From contig NZ_CVRR01000010.1 in the NCBI RefSeq assembly GCF_001406815.1, forward strand, positions 1 through 64,000: 64,000 nucleotides of DNA, written 5' to 3'. This document shows positions 38,532-47,957 of the stretch, piece by piece. Below the pieces are notes generated by a model, which saw only the letters and a list, made by a program, of their open reading frames with translations, made no database searches and was not told where the DNA came from. A program made the translations under genes and the position numbers. The stretch comes from Roseburia faecis. GTDB taxonomy: Bacteria > Bacillota > Clostridia > Lachnospirales > Lachnospiraceae. Every line of letters starts with the position of its first letter. Position 1 is the first letter of the stretch.

Positions 38532-38568
38532 ACAAGCGCCCTCCTGTTAAAGAGTATGCGCCACACTT

Positions 38569-38811
38569 CTAGGATATGTATTCAAACAGATCTTTCGCCT
38601 GTTCTTTTTTGGTCGTATCCTGAATATCCGTAACACGCACTTTTACGGATTTCTGTCCAAACAGAATTTCTATTTCGTCTCCGACTTTTACATTGGTGGA
38701 TGCCTTGGCAGGTTTTCCGTTTACCATAACACGTCCTGCATCACAGGCTTCATTGGCGACCGTTCTTCGCTTGATCAGGCGTGATACTTTTAAAAATTTA
38801 TCTAATCTCAT
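38569..38811 (-). CDS. S4-domain RNA-binding protein (YabO/RqcP-like)
   Basis: 80 residues: MRLDKFLKVSRLIKRRTVAN, then ACDAGRVMVNGKPAKASTNV and KVGDEIEILFGQKSVKVRV, a complete S4 fold like Hsp15/YabO. RqcP stabilises P-site tRNA during ribosome quality control in Firmicutes. The open frame reaches 38847 but ATG at 38811, after GGAGAAAT, begins at the S4 helix. Confidence 0.92.
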   Translation of the reverse strand: MRLDKFLKVSRLIKRRTVANEACDAGRVMVNGKPAKASTNVKVGDEIEILFGQKSVKVRVTDIQDTTKKEQAKDLFEYIS

Positions 38812-38875
38812 ATTATTTCTCCTTATAACAGAAAAGAGAGCGTCCAATGACGCTCTCCCACATATTCCACCAGAA

Positions 38876-39148
38876 TTAGTTCAGGGAATCCTTTAAAGCC
38901 TTACCTGCTTTAAACTTCGGTGCCTTAGAAGCTGGGATTGTGATTTCCTGCTTTGTCTGTGGGTTTCTTCCAACTCTTGCTGCTCTCTCAGAAACCTCGA
39001 AAGTACCGAATCCAACTAACTGGATCTTCTCACCCTTCTTCAGCTCCTCAGCAACAACATCTGTGAATGCCTTAACTGCTGCTTCAGCGTCTTTCTTTGA
39101 AATCTCTGCCTTCTCAGCTACTGCTGCAACTAACTCTGCTTTGTTCAT
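38876..39148 (-). CDS. hup: HU-type DNA-binding protein
   Basis: Histone-like protein, 90 residues: [40 protein letters not shown] and [20 protein letters not shown]-type ending. The flexible arm contains the RNPQT motif that inserts its proline into DNA. First gene of the minus-strand cluster with its own promoter. Confidence 0.97.
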   Translation of the reverse strand: MNKAELVAAVAEKAEISKKDAEAAVKAFTDVVAEELKKGEKIQLVGFGTFEVSERAARVGRNPQTKQEITIPASKAPKFKAGKALKDSLN

Positions 39149-39219
39149 GTTAAAATTCCTCCTATGGATTCCTATATTATATAATTCGAGTTCCTTCTCT
39201 CAAATTACTTACAAATCTA

Positions 39220-39248
39220 TTTATACTTGTTTTCCATCCTTTTGTCAA
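39220..39248 (-). promoter_or_regulatory. Sigma-A promoter of hup
   Basis: Minus strand TTGACA (39243-39248) and TATAAA (39220-39225), spacer 17 bp, about 70 nt before the hup start; an AGGAGG ribosome site follows. Confidence 0.85.
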
Positions 39249-39314
39249 GGAAAAATGCGATATTTTCGGGCTTTGAGGCACTTAAAAACAACCAAAATTC
39301 TGTCCGGAAAACCG

Positions 39315-40586
39315 TCATTTTGACACAAGCGAACTGGAGGATGTCATACTGGAAATCAGATCCTTGAGTGTATCAAGCTCTTCCTGCCGGTTCTTGTACT
39401 CGCTCTGACTACTGCTTTCTGAACTGCTCTGACTGCTCCCCTGTGAGCTGCTCTGGCTGCTGCTTTCTGAGCTGCTCTGGCTGCTGCTTTCTGAGCTGCT
39501 CTGACTGCTGCCTGTTTCACTGGAATCTTCATCCGCGAGATTGATAACAACTGTCGATTTCTCCGAGTTGACATATAAGTTCCGCTTCCAGGTATCATAA
39601 TCCGAAGAATATACCGTAATTGTATGGCTTCCATAGGTTAATTTCACCGGCTTCTCATAGTCCGTTTCTTTTCCGTCAATTGACAGCACCGCATCTTTTG
39701 CATCGATGACAAACTGCACCTTTCCGTAAGACGGTCCTTCGCCTTTTAAGGTGTCAAGATCCACATTTGTAGTCTCGCCACGCGTAATCGTCACTTCCGT
39801 ACTGCCGCCCCATCCGTCATTGGCTACGCGAAGTTCATAGGTTCCTTCCGGCACCTGAATCTCCATATCTGGTGTAATTTCCGCAAAAATCTTTGTGCCC
39901 AGCTGCAAAAAACTTCCTTCAAACAGTTTGGTGTTGGACAGTGCAAGCGTTCCCTGTGCGGTTGTCACACGCACCGCAAGAATGTTTTTATCCCTGCCGA
40001 CAACGCTTAACGTATCCCCATCCGACAAATCCGTCATCTGGATTCTTTTATCTCCGGAAAACACAATCGTGTCATCCGTATAGCGATATTTTCCATCTCC
40101 GATCTTTAGCATGTCCAGATCCGGATTTACCGAAAACCGGGTGATATTGTCGTATACCCATGCCTGATCCGAAATCCGGGCTTCCGTGAGGATTCCTTCG
40201 CTGTCTACATCCCCGATGGTCACAAGCAGACCGGGTTCAAAACTTGTCACAGGTGTCCGGTTTCCGTATTTGTCATAAAAACGGGTGCCTGTTCCGTAAT
40301 AATACCGGTATTCCATTCCATCCGCATACCGGTACAGCTGGAGACTTTCCTGAATCTGATCGACTGCGGTCAGCAGAAACTCTTCGGACTTTTCCGTTTC
40401 CGTGGAATTCTCCTGTGTTTCCTGTGTATTCCGGTCTGCAATGGAATGATGAAAATAGGTAACTCCGTCATCTGTCGTCTCCTCCTGCTGTCCACATGCC
40501 ACAAGCAGACACAGCCAAAAAAGCAGACTCAAATATGTAATTGTTTTTTTAATTCTGTCTCTTCTCATATCCTTAGTATAGCTCAT
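39315..40586 (-). CDS. PEGA-domain lipoprotein with Ser/Gln repeat tail
   Basis: 423-residue predicted lipoprotein: hydrophobic YLSLLFWLCLLVACGQ with a lipobox cysteine (LVAC, about residue 31). An acidic linker, a beta-rich middle part and PEGA-like repeats follow (KVQFVIDAKDAVLSIDGKET, then YGSHTITVYSSDYDTWKRNL). From about residue 355 it has a 35-40 residue low-complexity stretch of SSS/QSS/ESS units, then a charged coil (KNRQEELDTLKDLISSM). PEGA proteins sit on the cell surface and bind peptidoglycan or glycans; the exact role is unknown. ATG at 40586 is 3 nt after the stop of the previous gene; an ATG at 40568 would also keep the lipobox. Downstream 39149-39314 has only the hup promoter. 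Confidence 0.8.
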   Translation of the reverse strand: MSYTKDMRRDRIKKTITYLSLLFWLCLLVACGQQEETTDDGVTYFHHSIADRNTQETQENSTETEKSEEFLLTAVDQIQESLQLYRYADGMEYRYYYGTGTRFYDKYGNRTPVTSFEPGLLVTIGDVDSEGILTEARISDQAWVYDNITRFSVNPDLDMLKIGDGKYRYTDDTIVFSGDKRIQMTDLSDGDTLSVVGRDKNILAVRVTTAQGTLALSNTKLFEGSFLQLGTKIFAEITPDMEIQVPEGTYELRVANDGWGGSTEVTITRGETTNVDLDTLKGEGPSYGKVQFVIDAKDAVLSIDGKETDYEKPVKLTYGSHTITVYSSDYDTWKRNLYVNSEKSTVVINLADEDSSETGSSQSSSESSSQSSSESSSQSSSQGSSQSSSESSSQSEYKNRQEELDTLKDLISSMTSSSSLVSK

Positions 40587-40589
40587 TCT

Positions 40590-41564
40590 TCACAGAAAAG
40601 AAAACAAATTTTCCAGAAAATGTTCCCTTGCCGGCTCCGCTGCAATCAGCCGGTTTAATTTTTCAATATCTCTGCCGGATACCCATGCTTTATGCGAGTT
40701 ACTGTAGTGATTGGATACTTTCCAGAATTTCTCTGGAAACAGAAGCAGCACATGCAGTAGCTGTTTTTCTTCCTTGCACAATTTTCTCTGCTTTTCATAG
40801 GCTTCCAGAATATGTTTTCCCATGTCCGTACTCCAACTGTTTTTTTCCAGAATCTTACGCAGATAGTTTGCCAGATCCACCATCTGTTCTCCGTAAAACA
40901 GATTTTCATAATTTACGAGCCGGACCCCCTGTGCTGTACGAAGCATATTATGCTGGTTACAATCCCCGTGACAAAACCCCCTGGTTCTCCCCTGGTCTTT
41001 TCGCTCCTGCAGCATCCCGACCGCTTCTTTCGCCTGTGCGATATAATGCGTATACTGTTCCCAGAATGACCGCTCAAACTCGTTTCGGGTTTTTCTTGAC
41101 TGCACAAAATTTTTTACCAGGATCAGTTCCCGGTAATGCCGGTAATAGAGCACTGCCGGTTCATTCTTTGTATTTTTCATAAAATCCGGAATTTCCGTAA
41201 CACAGGATGAAACACAGCAATGAAACCCTGCCAGCGCCTGGGCACCGGCAGCTACATCTTTCTCCCGACCTGTCTGGCATTCATTTCCCTCTACCAGATC
41301 TTTCAGCCAGAAACGCATGCCACTTTCATCCGTTACCACACACTGCCCGTCTTTTGTCAGACTGACCTGTTCCACCGGATATCCCTTTTCCTGCATGCTG
41401 CATAATATTTCGCGCACAAATTTTGCGCGTTCTGCAGATCCCCGAAACGGTGCAAGTACTTTTTTCCCCTGATCCGTCTCACAGCAAAACACACCTCTGC
41501 CTTTCGTGATCTGTTTTATTTCTATGTCATATTGCTCCAACATTGCTTCCGGCTGATAATACAA
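40590..41564 (-). CDS. CotS-family spore coat/kinase-fold protein
   Basis: 324 residues with an aminoglycoside-phosphotransferase-like fold. FCHGDCNQHNML (about residue 195-206) keeps the catalytic H-G-D and metal-binding N, and VRLVNYENLFYGEQMVDLAN replaces the usual DFE-type aspartate by asparagine (N220 region), so catalysis is doubtful. CotS and YtaA relatives belong to the spore coat. The start is TTG at 41564, after GGGAGGGG; the next ATG (seven codons on) lacks a ribosome site. Located between cca and the lipoprotein gene. Confidence 0.82.
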   Translation of the reverse strand: MYYQPEAMLEQYDIEIKQITKGRGVFCCETDQGKKVLAPFRGSAERAKFVREILCSMQEKGYPVEQVSLTKDGQCVVTDESGMRFWLKDLVEGNECQTGREKDVAAGAQALAGFHCCVSSCVTEIPDFMKNTKNEPAVLYYRHYRELILVKNFVQSRKTRNEFERSFWEQYTHYIAQAKEAVGMLQERKDQGRTRGFCHGDCNQHNMLRTAQGVRLVNYENLFYGEQMVDLANYLRKILEKNSWSTDMGKHILEAYEKQRKLCKEEKQLLHVLLLFPEKFWKVSNHYSNSHKAWVSGRDIEKLNRLIAAEPAREHFLENLFSFL

Positions 41565-41623
41565 AATGAAACCCCTCCCACATGACTTGAATCTATTTTC
41601 ATCATATGGAAAGGGTGTCTTAT

Positions 41624-42967
41624 TTATTCCTGTTTTGTCTGTTGCAATTGCAAAGCAAGTGCAAGCAGCGTCTCTTTATTATTCAGTTGCGGTTCATCAA
41701 GAACCTGTTCATACAGCGCCTGCAACACTTCTCCCATTTCTTTGCCCGTTTTCATTCCCTGTACAATCAGATCCCTGCCGTTTATGGCAAGATCCTTTTT
41801 CTGCACACACTGGTGTTCTTTTAATATCTCACGATAAGTTTCTTCGTAGGCATCAATATAGGAAAGCTTTTTCTGCCGCTCATACATGCTCTGCGCCAGT
41901 GTATCTGCACGCTTTACCGCAAACAGAGCCTCCATATTTTCCACTCCGATCCTGCTGATCGCACGGCGCACATTGCGCGGTGTCACGGCCGGACGGTCAT
42001 CATGATAGCGCACGAGCAGGCATACGCGTTTTATTGTTTCGTTGTCAAACTTCAATCGCCGCAAAATAACCCGTGCCATTTCCGCACCTTCCGCCGGATG
42101 TCCTTTAAAATGATTCTGCCCTTTTTCATCTGTCGTTACACACACCGGTTTGGCCACATCATGAAGCAGCATGGTCAGGCGCAGAATCCGGTCCTGTGGG
42201 ACTTCCTGCATGGCATGAAGGGTATGTTCCCCCACACTGTAACAATGATGTTTCGTAATCTGCGGGGTTTCCATCATCCTGTCAAACTCCGGGAGAAATA
42301 CTCTGGAAAGTCCCAACTCATATACCGTACGCATCTCCTCCGGATGTGCAGAGGTGAGCAATTTCACCATTTCGGTCTGGATTCTCTCCGCACTGACTTT
42401 CTGTAAATTGTCTGCCAGATCTGCCACAGCCTGTCTGGTTTTCTCCTCAATGGAAAATCCAAGCTGTGCGGCAAAACGCACGGCGCGCAGCATACGCAGC
42501 GCATCCTCTCCAAACCGGTCATGCGGTATCCCCACACAACGGATCACGTGCCGTTTGAGATCCCCAATCCCGTCAAATGCATCCACCAGTCCTGCGGTAT
42601 CATTATATGCCATGGCATTGATCGTAAAATCCCGGCGTTTTAAATCCTCTACCAGATTTCCCGTAAAAGTCACTGTCTTCGGATGTCTGGCATCTTCATA
42701 TTCCCCATCGATCCGGTAAGTTGTCACTTCATACCCCGTATGATCCAGCATAACCGTAACGGTTCCATGTGCAATGCCCGTATCAACCGTATGGGAAAAC
42801 AGCGATTTCACCACCTGCGGTTTCGCGGAAGTTGTAATGTCCCAGTCCTGTGGGCTGCGTCCTAAAAGTGTATCTCTGACACATCCACCCACGGCATAGG
42901 CATCATACCCCTCCTGCTGAAGTCTGTGTATAATTTGCTTTACGTGTTCTGGTAATTGAATTTTCAT
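41624..42967 (-). CDS. cca: CCA tRNA nucleotidyltransferase
   Basis: Adds or repairs the 3' CCA of tRNAs. 447 residues: class II poly(A)-polymerase head AVGGCVRDTLLGRSPQDWDI with the metal-binding DWD at about residues 37-39, RRDFTINAMAYNDTAGLVDA, HDRFGEDALRMLRAVRFAAQ and a C-terminal HD domain (LTMLLHDVAKP). The HD domain suggests an additional phosphohydrolase activity. Stop of the upstream GGDEF gene overlaps its start by 4 nt. Confidence 0.96.
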   Translation of the reverse strand: MKIQLPEHVKQIIHRLQQEGYDAYAVGGCVRDTLLGRSPQDWDITTSAKPQVVKSLFSHTVDTGIAHGTVTVMLDHTGYEVTTYRIDGEYEDARHPKTVTFTGNLVEDLKRRDFTINAMAYNDTAGLVDAFDGIGDLKRHVIRCVGIPHDRFGEDALRMLRAVRFAAQLGFSIEEKTRQAVADLADNLQKVSAERIQTEMVKLLTSAHPEEMRTVYELGLSRVFLPEFDRMMETPQITKHHCYSVGEHTLHAMQEVPQDRILRLTMLLHDVAKPVCVTTDEKGQNHFKGHPAEGAEMARVILRRLKFDNETIKRVCLLVRYHDDRPAVTPRNVRRAISRIGVENMEALFAVKRADTLAQSMYERQKKLSYIDAYEETYREILKEHQCVQKKDLAINGRDLIVQGMKTGKEMGEVLQALYEQVLDEPQLNNKETLLALALQLQQTKQE

Positions 42968-45900
42968 AAAAATGCGTAGTGTCCTTTTTCCCCTGTTTTG
43001 ACTTTATATAAAATCTCATCTGCGCTGCGGATTAATTCATTAATATCTTCCTCTTTTCTCACATCCCCTGCGCTTGCAATTCCGATGGAACAGGTAATCC
43101 GCGATTTTTCGGTCGTCGTGATCGCATGGCCGAGATAATTTTCAATCTGCCGCTGGAATCCCTGCGTGGAATTGATTTTCTCATAGATTCCTTTTGCGAT
43201 CTGTTCAAGGATTTCCCGGGCATCGGTATTTAAGATCATAATAAATTCATCCCCGCCATATCTGGCAACAAATCCTCTTCCCTTTACCGCCTTGCGGAAA
43301 ATCTTTGCCATTTCCTTTAAGATCAGATCTCCGACATCATGCCCGAACGTATCATTATAATGCTTGAAATTGTCCAGATCAATAAACATCAGCCCGACAT
43401 GATGTGTCTTTTCCGACACACGGTAACACTCAATCATCTGCTGGATCTCTTCGTACATACCGGCACGGTTATAAATACCGGTAAGCATGTCCGTAACCGC
43501 AGCCTCCTGCAGCTTGCGGTTCATCATATAAATCTTGTCGTTTGCCTCCATGCGATTGATCGAATACTCCATCTCCCGAAAAAGCAGGGAATAGATTCTC
43601 AGGTCATCCTCATTCAGCATGTAGCGTTCGATCGAACCATGCCAGTTATCCTTCATGCGGACATATGTGATCAGAAGGCTGGTCAGCTTTCCGTTTTTGA
43701 GAAACGGTGCTGCCACAAACGAACATACATCATCTATTCCGAAATAACCGATCGTATCCTGATGTTCCAGAAAACTGTCGCTGATCTTTGATACCGCAAA
43801 CCCCTGTGGATATTCCAGCATGGTATTTCCGATCGCCGCAATGTCCGCTTCCGTCATCTCACATTTGGTATCGTTATAAAGTACATGGGCACCATCTTCA
43901 TGGTAACAGATATACAATGCACAATCCAGGCTGAAATGATTCATAAACGTATTGAACGCATTCTGTACCATACCCTCTACGTTGCTTCCGTTCACATCAA
44001 TCAGTTTCTGCCATGTGGAAATAAACTCCATCTGTCTCCGGGACGTTGCATAATCCTGTAAAAGGCCTTCCTGTTTGATCAGGGCTTCAATTTCTTCCTC
44101 CCGCACGGCACACGTTTGCGGATGCTCTCCCAGATCAATTTCCTTCAGGAGATTCATGGGAAGCAGCCGTGCCGCCTGGGAATTAATCTCCTCATGCTGC
44201 AAAAGCGTTGCGCGTTCCATCTGGCAGCGCTCACTGCGCCCCATTTCCTCAAACAGCTTCATTCTCTCTTTCCGGAATAAACGATAACTGAAAAACTCAT
44301 TTCCCTCTGCCTGAAGCAGGAAACGCTCTGCCTGTTCAAAACTGACCAGTACCTCTTCCTTCTTTCCATCCATGCGGTTAAGCATTGCCATGGAAAATGT
44401 GTATAGAAACATATCCTCATCACACTTGGCATAGTCATGGATGATTTCCTCGTTTTCATTTTCTTTTTCTTTCTCAATAATATAATTCAGGAACTGCCGG
44501 CAGTTAAGCAAGTAACGTTCACAGTTAAACCGGTCTTTCTGCATGATGCTCACAAGTGCTAAAAGACCATATAATTTTGACAGATTACATACACGCAGAC
44601 TGTTAAGATGCAGTTTTTCTATTACCTTCATCGCCATCAGCAGATCATGTTCCGCCTTCGCATAGTTCTCCTGCATAATATAATTCAGTGCACGGTTGTA
44701 AAACACTTCCGCAATATCCTCCGGAAGACGCAAATGGTAAAACACCTCAATGGCACGGTTATAATAATGCTCCGCAAGCCGGTTTTTTCCCATGGCACTC
44801 AGATTATATCCGATGCCGGACAGAATTCTGCCCTCATAAACATCATCCCTTGATTTCATGAACTGGTATGTACGCACGGAATACAGCATGGCAATCTCAT
44901 TCATACCATTCGTTGATGCAAGCATAATGTTTTTCTGATATGCATCATATACCAGCTGCTCATTTCCAATCTCTTTTGCCAGTGCCACCCCTTTACTGAA
45001 ATATAAAAGAGATGCCTCGGAACGGTAGGCCCTTGCAACCATCTCCGGCCGATTATCATATGCATAAATATAAATATGTGCCAGATGATTCCGGTAATTG
45101 TTCTGCATCAGCTTTTCAATCAGCCCTTCATGAATCGGGATATCCTGTATACAGAAAAAAATATTGTACCAGCCGGACATACGCGCCATAACAGACAAGA
45201 GTTCCGCCTTGAATATCTGTTTCTCATTCCCACTTTTTTGTGCTTCCTCCCGGGCATACTGTGCATACATTTCGGCCTGTTGCAGTTTGCCCTGATACAT
45301 CAGGCACGTTCCCTTTAAAAAGGAACATTCACTGCGGTAAAACAGATCTTTGCAAACGGATGGCAGACGCATTGCTGAATCAACCATCTCCAGTGCCTTA
45401 GAAAGCTCTGCACGCAAAATAGCGGTACGGGTATACAATAGATAAAATTCCCGCAGGGTTATATCATCCACAAAAATATCTTCAAATTTAAGTTTATATT
45501 CAAGTTTCTGCAAGTACCATTTTGCCTGGTCACAATCCAAAAACGTAATGATTGTCTCTACCTTTGCAAGCATGTGGCTGTAATTTTTCTCTTCTGCCAC
45601 ATCCTCCGCATTCTCCCGGTTTCTGTGTTTCCCGGAACTTCCAATATGATAAATCTGGCTGCTGTCTTCAAGTTTTTCCACGATTGCATCCCACATGTTG
45701 ACGGCCATATCCAGCCGCGGCTGCATTTCGTTTACTCCAAGCACAATCCCGATTTCCGTACACGGTTCTGTCAGCAGCCGGTAAATAAGTTCCATGGAAC
45801 TGCGTCCTGCCAGCTGGAAACGGTTAATTACAATCATAATCGGCCGGTATTCCGTGAGTTTTTTCAGCATGGCAACGATGGCTTCTGTCATGCGCCGCTG

Positions 45901-46275
45901 CTCATATTCCACTTCATTTAACAGCACCCCTTCTTCCCTTTTGCAGATACCATCTTCATAGTACCCTAAAAACAAAGACCGGTGCAGTTCATAAGTTCCG
46001 CATTCGCGCAAAAAAGCTTCAAAATCTCCCTTTACAAATTTGCGGAACATGTCACAGATAATGTCCAGAAAAGGCGCATATGCCCCGGACAATGTCTCAT
46101 ATTGCAGTTCACAACAGGCAAAAAAAACGTTATCGTCTTCCTGATAACGTTTTTTATTCTCCAGCCCGGACACAGAAAAGTCATTGTTATAGCTTGCCAT
46201 AACAATGTTCTTTTCTGCGGTTCCGATTCTGTGATATACCTGTTCTATAACACCATTAAAGTACTTTTCAATCAT
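42964..46275 (-). CDS. Large GGDEF protein with degenerate AAA and TPR-like regions
   Basis: 1103 residues. C-terminal GGDEF domain with VARYGGDEFIMIL (GGDEF at 1007-1011), so diguanylate cyclase activity is possible. The inhibitory RxxD site just before it is absent (KGRGFVARY). Middle part (about 250-720) is a long helical repeat region (TPR-like; RAIEVFYHLRLPEDIAEVFY, NRALNYIMQENYAKAEHDLL), then a GAF-like segment (about 760-900). The N-terminus resembles the AAA-type domain of large LuxR-like regulators: PIMIVINRFQLAGRSSMELI corresponds to a Walker B strand, but no P-loop (GxxxxGK) is present. Without transmembrane helices; cytoplasmic. Co-transcribed with cca by overlap. Confidence 0.88.
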   Translation of the reverse strand: MIEKYFNGVIEQVYHRIGTAEKNIVMASYNNDFSVSGLENKKRYQEDDNVFFACCELQYETLSGAYAPFLDIICDMFRKFVKGDFEAFLRECGTYELHRSLFLGYYEDGICKREEGVLLNEVEYEQRRMTEAIVAMLKKLTEYRPIMIVINRFQLAGRSSMELIYRLLTEPCTEIGIVLGVNEMQPRLDMAVNMWDAIVEKLEDSSQIYHIGSSGKHRNRENAEDVAEEKNYSHMLAKVETIITFLDCDQAKWYLQKLEYKLKFEDIFVDDITLREFYLLYTRTAILRAELSKALEMVDSAMRLPSVCKDLFYRSECSFLKGTCLMYQGKLQQAEMYAQYAREEAQKSGNEKQIFKAELLSVMARMSGWYNIFFCIQDIPIHEGLIEKLMQNNYRNHLAHIYIYAYDNRPEMVARAYRSEASLLYFSKGVALAKEIGNEQLVYDAYQKNIMLASTNGMNEIAMLYSVRTYQFMKSRDDVYEGRILSGIGYNLSAMGKNRLAEHYYNRAIEVFYHLRLPEDIAEVFYNRALNYIMQENYAKAEHDLLMAMKVIEKLHLNSLRVCNLSKLYGLLALVSIMQKDRFNCERYLLNCRQFLNYIIEKEKENENEEIIHDYAKCDEDMFLYTFSMAMLNRMDGKKEEVLVSFEQAERFLLQAEGNEFFSYRLFRKERMKLFEEMGRSERCQMERATLLQHEEINSQAARLLPMNLLKEIDLGEHPQTCAVREEEIEALIKQEGLLQDYATSRRQMEFISTWQKLIDVNGSNVEGMVQNAFNTFMNHFSLDCALYICYHEDGAHVLYNDTKCEMTEADIAAIGNTMLEYPQGFAVSKISDSFLEHQDTIGYFGIDDVCSFVAAPFLKNGKLTSLLITYVRMKDNWHGSIERYMLNEDDLRIYSLLFREMEYSINRMEANDKIYMMNRKLQEAAVTDMLTGIYNRAGMYEEIQQMIECYRVSEKTHHVGLMFIDLDNFKHYNDTFGHDVGDLILKEMAKIFRKAVKGRGFVARYGGDEFIMILNTDAREILEQIAKGIYEKINSTQGFQRQIENYLGHAITTTEKSRITCSIGIASAGDVRKEEDINELIRSADEILYKVKTGEKGHYAFL

Positions 46276-46317
46276 GGCTCCAACCCCCTATTTGAAATCC
46301 ATAATCCCGGCTGATTT

Positions 46318-47757
46318 TTAATATGCCTTGCCCCAATATACCAGCTTATGTGCCGGTTTTCCACAGCATACACAAACATCTGAAATCTGTTCCTGATCAT
46401 TAAACGGCATACAGCGTGAGGTTACTGCCAGATCTTCTTTGATCTTGTCCTCACATGCCTGATCTCCGCACCACATACCACGGATGAATCCCGGTTTATT
46501 TTCTGCAATATCCTTAAATTCTTCGTAATTATGTGCATCCCAGATATGTGCATCACGATGTGCCTTTGCACGCGCAAACATATCTTTCTGAACGGTCTCT
46601 AACAGTTCCGGAATCTTTGTCTCGATCTCATCCAGGGAAACCTCAATTTTCTCTCTGGTATCTCTGCGGACAACCACACATTTATTTGCCGCAATATCTT
46701 TCGGTCCCAGTTCCACACGAAGCGGAATTCCACGCATCTCCTGCTCAGAGAATTTCCATCCCGGACTCTTATCGGAATCGTCCAGTTTTGCACGGCAGAC
46801 TTTTCCCAGACGCTCACGCACTTCGTTTGCCTTATCCAATACGCCATCCTTCTGCATCTGGATCGGGATAACCATTACCTGTGTCGGTGCTACCTTAGGT
46901 GGCAGAACCAGACCATCATTGTCGCCGTGAACCATGATGATGGCTCCGATCAGACGTGTTGTCATTCCCCACGAAGTCTGGTGTACATACTGTAATTTAT
47001 TCTGTTTATCGGTATACTGGATACCAAATGCCTTTGCAAATCCATCTCCGAAGTTGTGACTGGTTCCAGACTGCAGGGCTTTTCCATCATGCATCAGTGC
47101 CTCGATGGTATAGGTGTCTTCCGCACCGGCAAATTTTTCTTTTTCTGTCTTCTGTCCGCGGACAACCGGCATGGCAAGGAACTCTTCACAGAAATCTGCA
47201 TACAGATTCAGCATCTGGATGGTACGTGCCTGTGCCTCCTCTGCGGTTGCATGCGCCGTATGCCCCTCCTGCCACAGGAATTCTCTGGAACGCAGAAACG
47301 GACGGGTTTCCTTTTCCCAGCGTACTACGGAACACCACTGGTTGTACACCTTTGGCAGATCACGGTAAGACTGGATCAGATTTTTATAAAAATCGCAGAA
47401 CAGTGTCTCAGAAGTAGGTCTGACGCACAGACGCTCCGGCAGCTGATTGAGTCCGCCGTAAGTCACCCATGCGACTTCCGGTGCAAATCCTTCCACATGA
47501 TCCTTCTCTTTTTCCAGAAGGCTCTCCGGAATAAACATCGGCATATATACATTCTCTACGCCTGTTTCTTTGAATCTGCGGTCTAATTCATGCTGTATAT
47601 TTTCCCAGATAGCATACCCATCGGGCTTGATGATCATGCAGCCCTTTACTGCGGAGTAATCAATCAGCTCTGCTTTCTTTACGACGTCGGTATACCATTG
47701 TGCAAAATCTTCCTCCATGGAAGTAATGGCTTCAACAAGTTTCTTCTCTTTCGCCAT
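46318..47757 (-). CDS. proS: Prolyl-tRNA synthetase
   Basis: Class II synthetase of the eukaryote-like short form, 479 residues from the chosen ATG at 47757 (AAAAGGAGAAAGAC upstream). Motif 2 region [15 protein letters not shown] and [17 protein letters not shown], motif 3 [20 protein letters not shown] with [12 protein letters not shown], the anticodon-binding domain and a C-terminal zinc-like cysteine pair ([18 protein letters not shown] at the end, with CGDQACEDK earlier). The frame extends upstream to 47940 but that part overlaps the promoter, so it is not coding. No T-box was recognised. Confidence 0.95.
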   Translation of the reverse strand: MAKEKKLVEAITSMEEDFAQWYTDVVKKAELIDYSAVKGCMIIKPDGYAIWENIQHELDRRFKETGVENVYMPMFIPESLLEKEKDHVEGFAPEVAWVTYGGLNQLPERLCVRPTSETLFCDFYKNLIQSYRDLPKVYNQWCSVVRWEKETRPFLRSREFLWQEGHTAHATAEEAQARTIQMLNLYADFCEEFLAMPVVRGQKTEKEKFAGAEDTYTIEALMHDGKALQSGTSHNFGDGFAKAFGIQYTDKQNKLQYVHQTSWGMTTRLIGAIIMVHGDNDGLVLPPKVAPTQVMVIPIQMQKDGVLDKANEVRERLGKVCRAKLDDSDKSPGWKFSEQEMRGIPLRVELGPKDIAANKCVVVRRDTREKIEVSLDEIETKIPELLETVQKDMFARAKAHRDAHIWDAHNYEEFKDIAENKPGFIRGMWCGDQACEDKIKEDLAVTSRCMPFNDQEQISDVCVCCGKPAHKLVYWGKAY

Positions 47758-47821
47758 GTCTTTCTCCTTTTCTGCGACCACTGTGCGGTCATTTTTTACG
47801 TTATACTCGTGTAAGAGTTTT

Positions 47822-47850
47822 CTTTTCTGCCCGCAAAATGCGCAGAAAAG
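47822..47850 (-). other. Hairpin in the proS leader
   Basis: CTTTTCTGC and GCAGAAAAG (minus strand, outer ends 47850 and 47822) pair perfectly around 11 nt, starting within about 10 nt of the expected transcription start. Lacks a T-box anticodon-like specifier and T-box sequence; function unknown, perhaps 5' protection or attenuation. Confidence 0.55.
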
Positions 47851-47859
47851 CTCGAATAT

Positions 47860-47888
47860 ATAATATGACGAACACAGCCGATTGTCAA
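47860..47888 (-). promoter_or_regulatory. Sigma-A promoter of proS
   Basis: Minus strand TTGACA (47883-47888) and TATTAT (47860-47865), spacer 17 bp. It puts the start near 47853, about 95 nt before the proS ATG. Confidence 0.85.
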
Positions 47889-47957
47889 GATTTGCGTGAA
47901 GTGAAACCGCTCGATAACGGCTAAATGGGTTACTGTTCACTCAGCACCTGAATACCA

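Noticed and set aside
39370-39520. CRISPR-like repeats
   Set aside because: These are coding repeats for the Ser/Gln/Glu spacer of the lipoprotein, in frame and without unique spacers.
47758-47957. T-box leader for proS
   Set aside because: Only about 95 nt from promoter to ATG, one simple hairpin, no T-box sequence or specifier loop.
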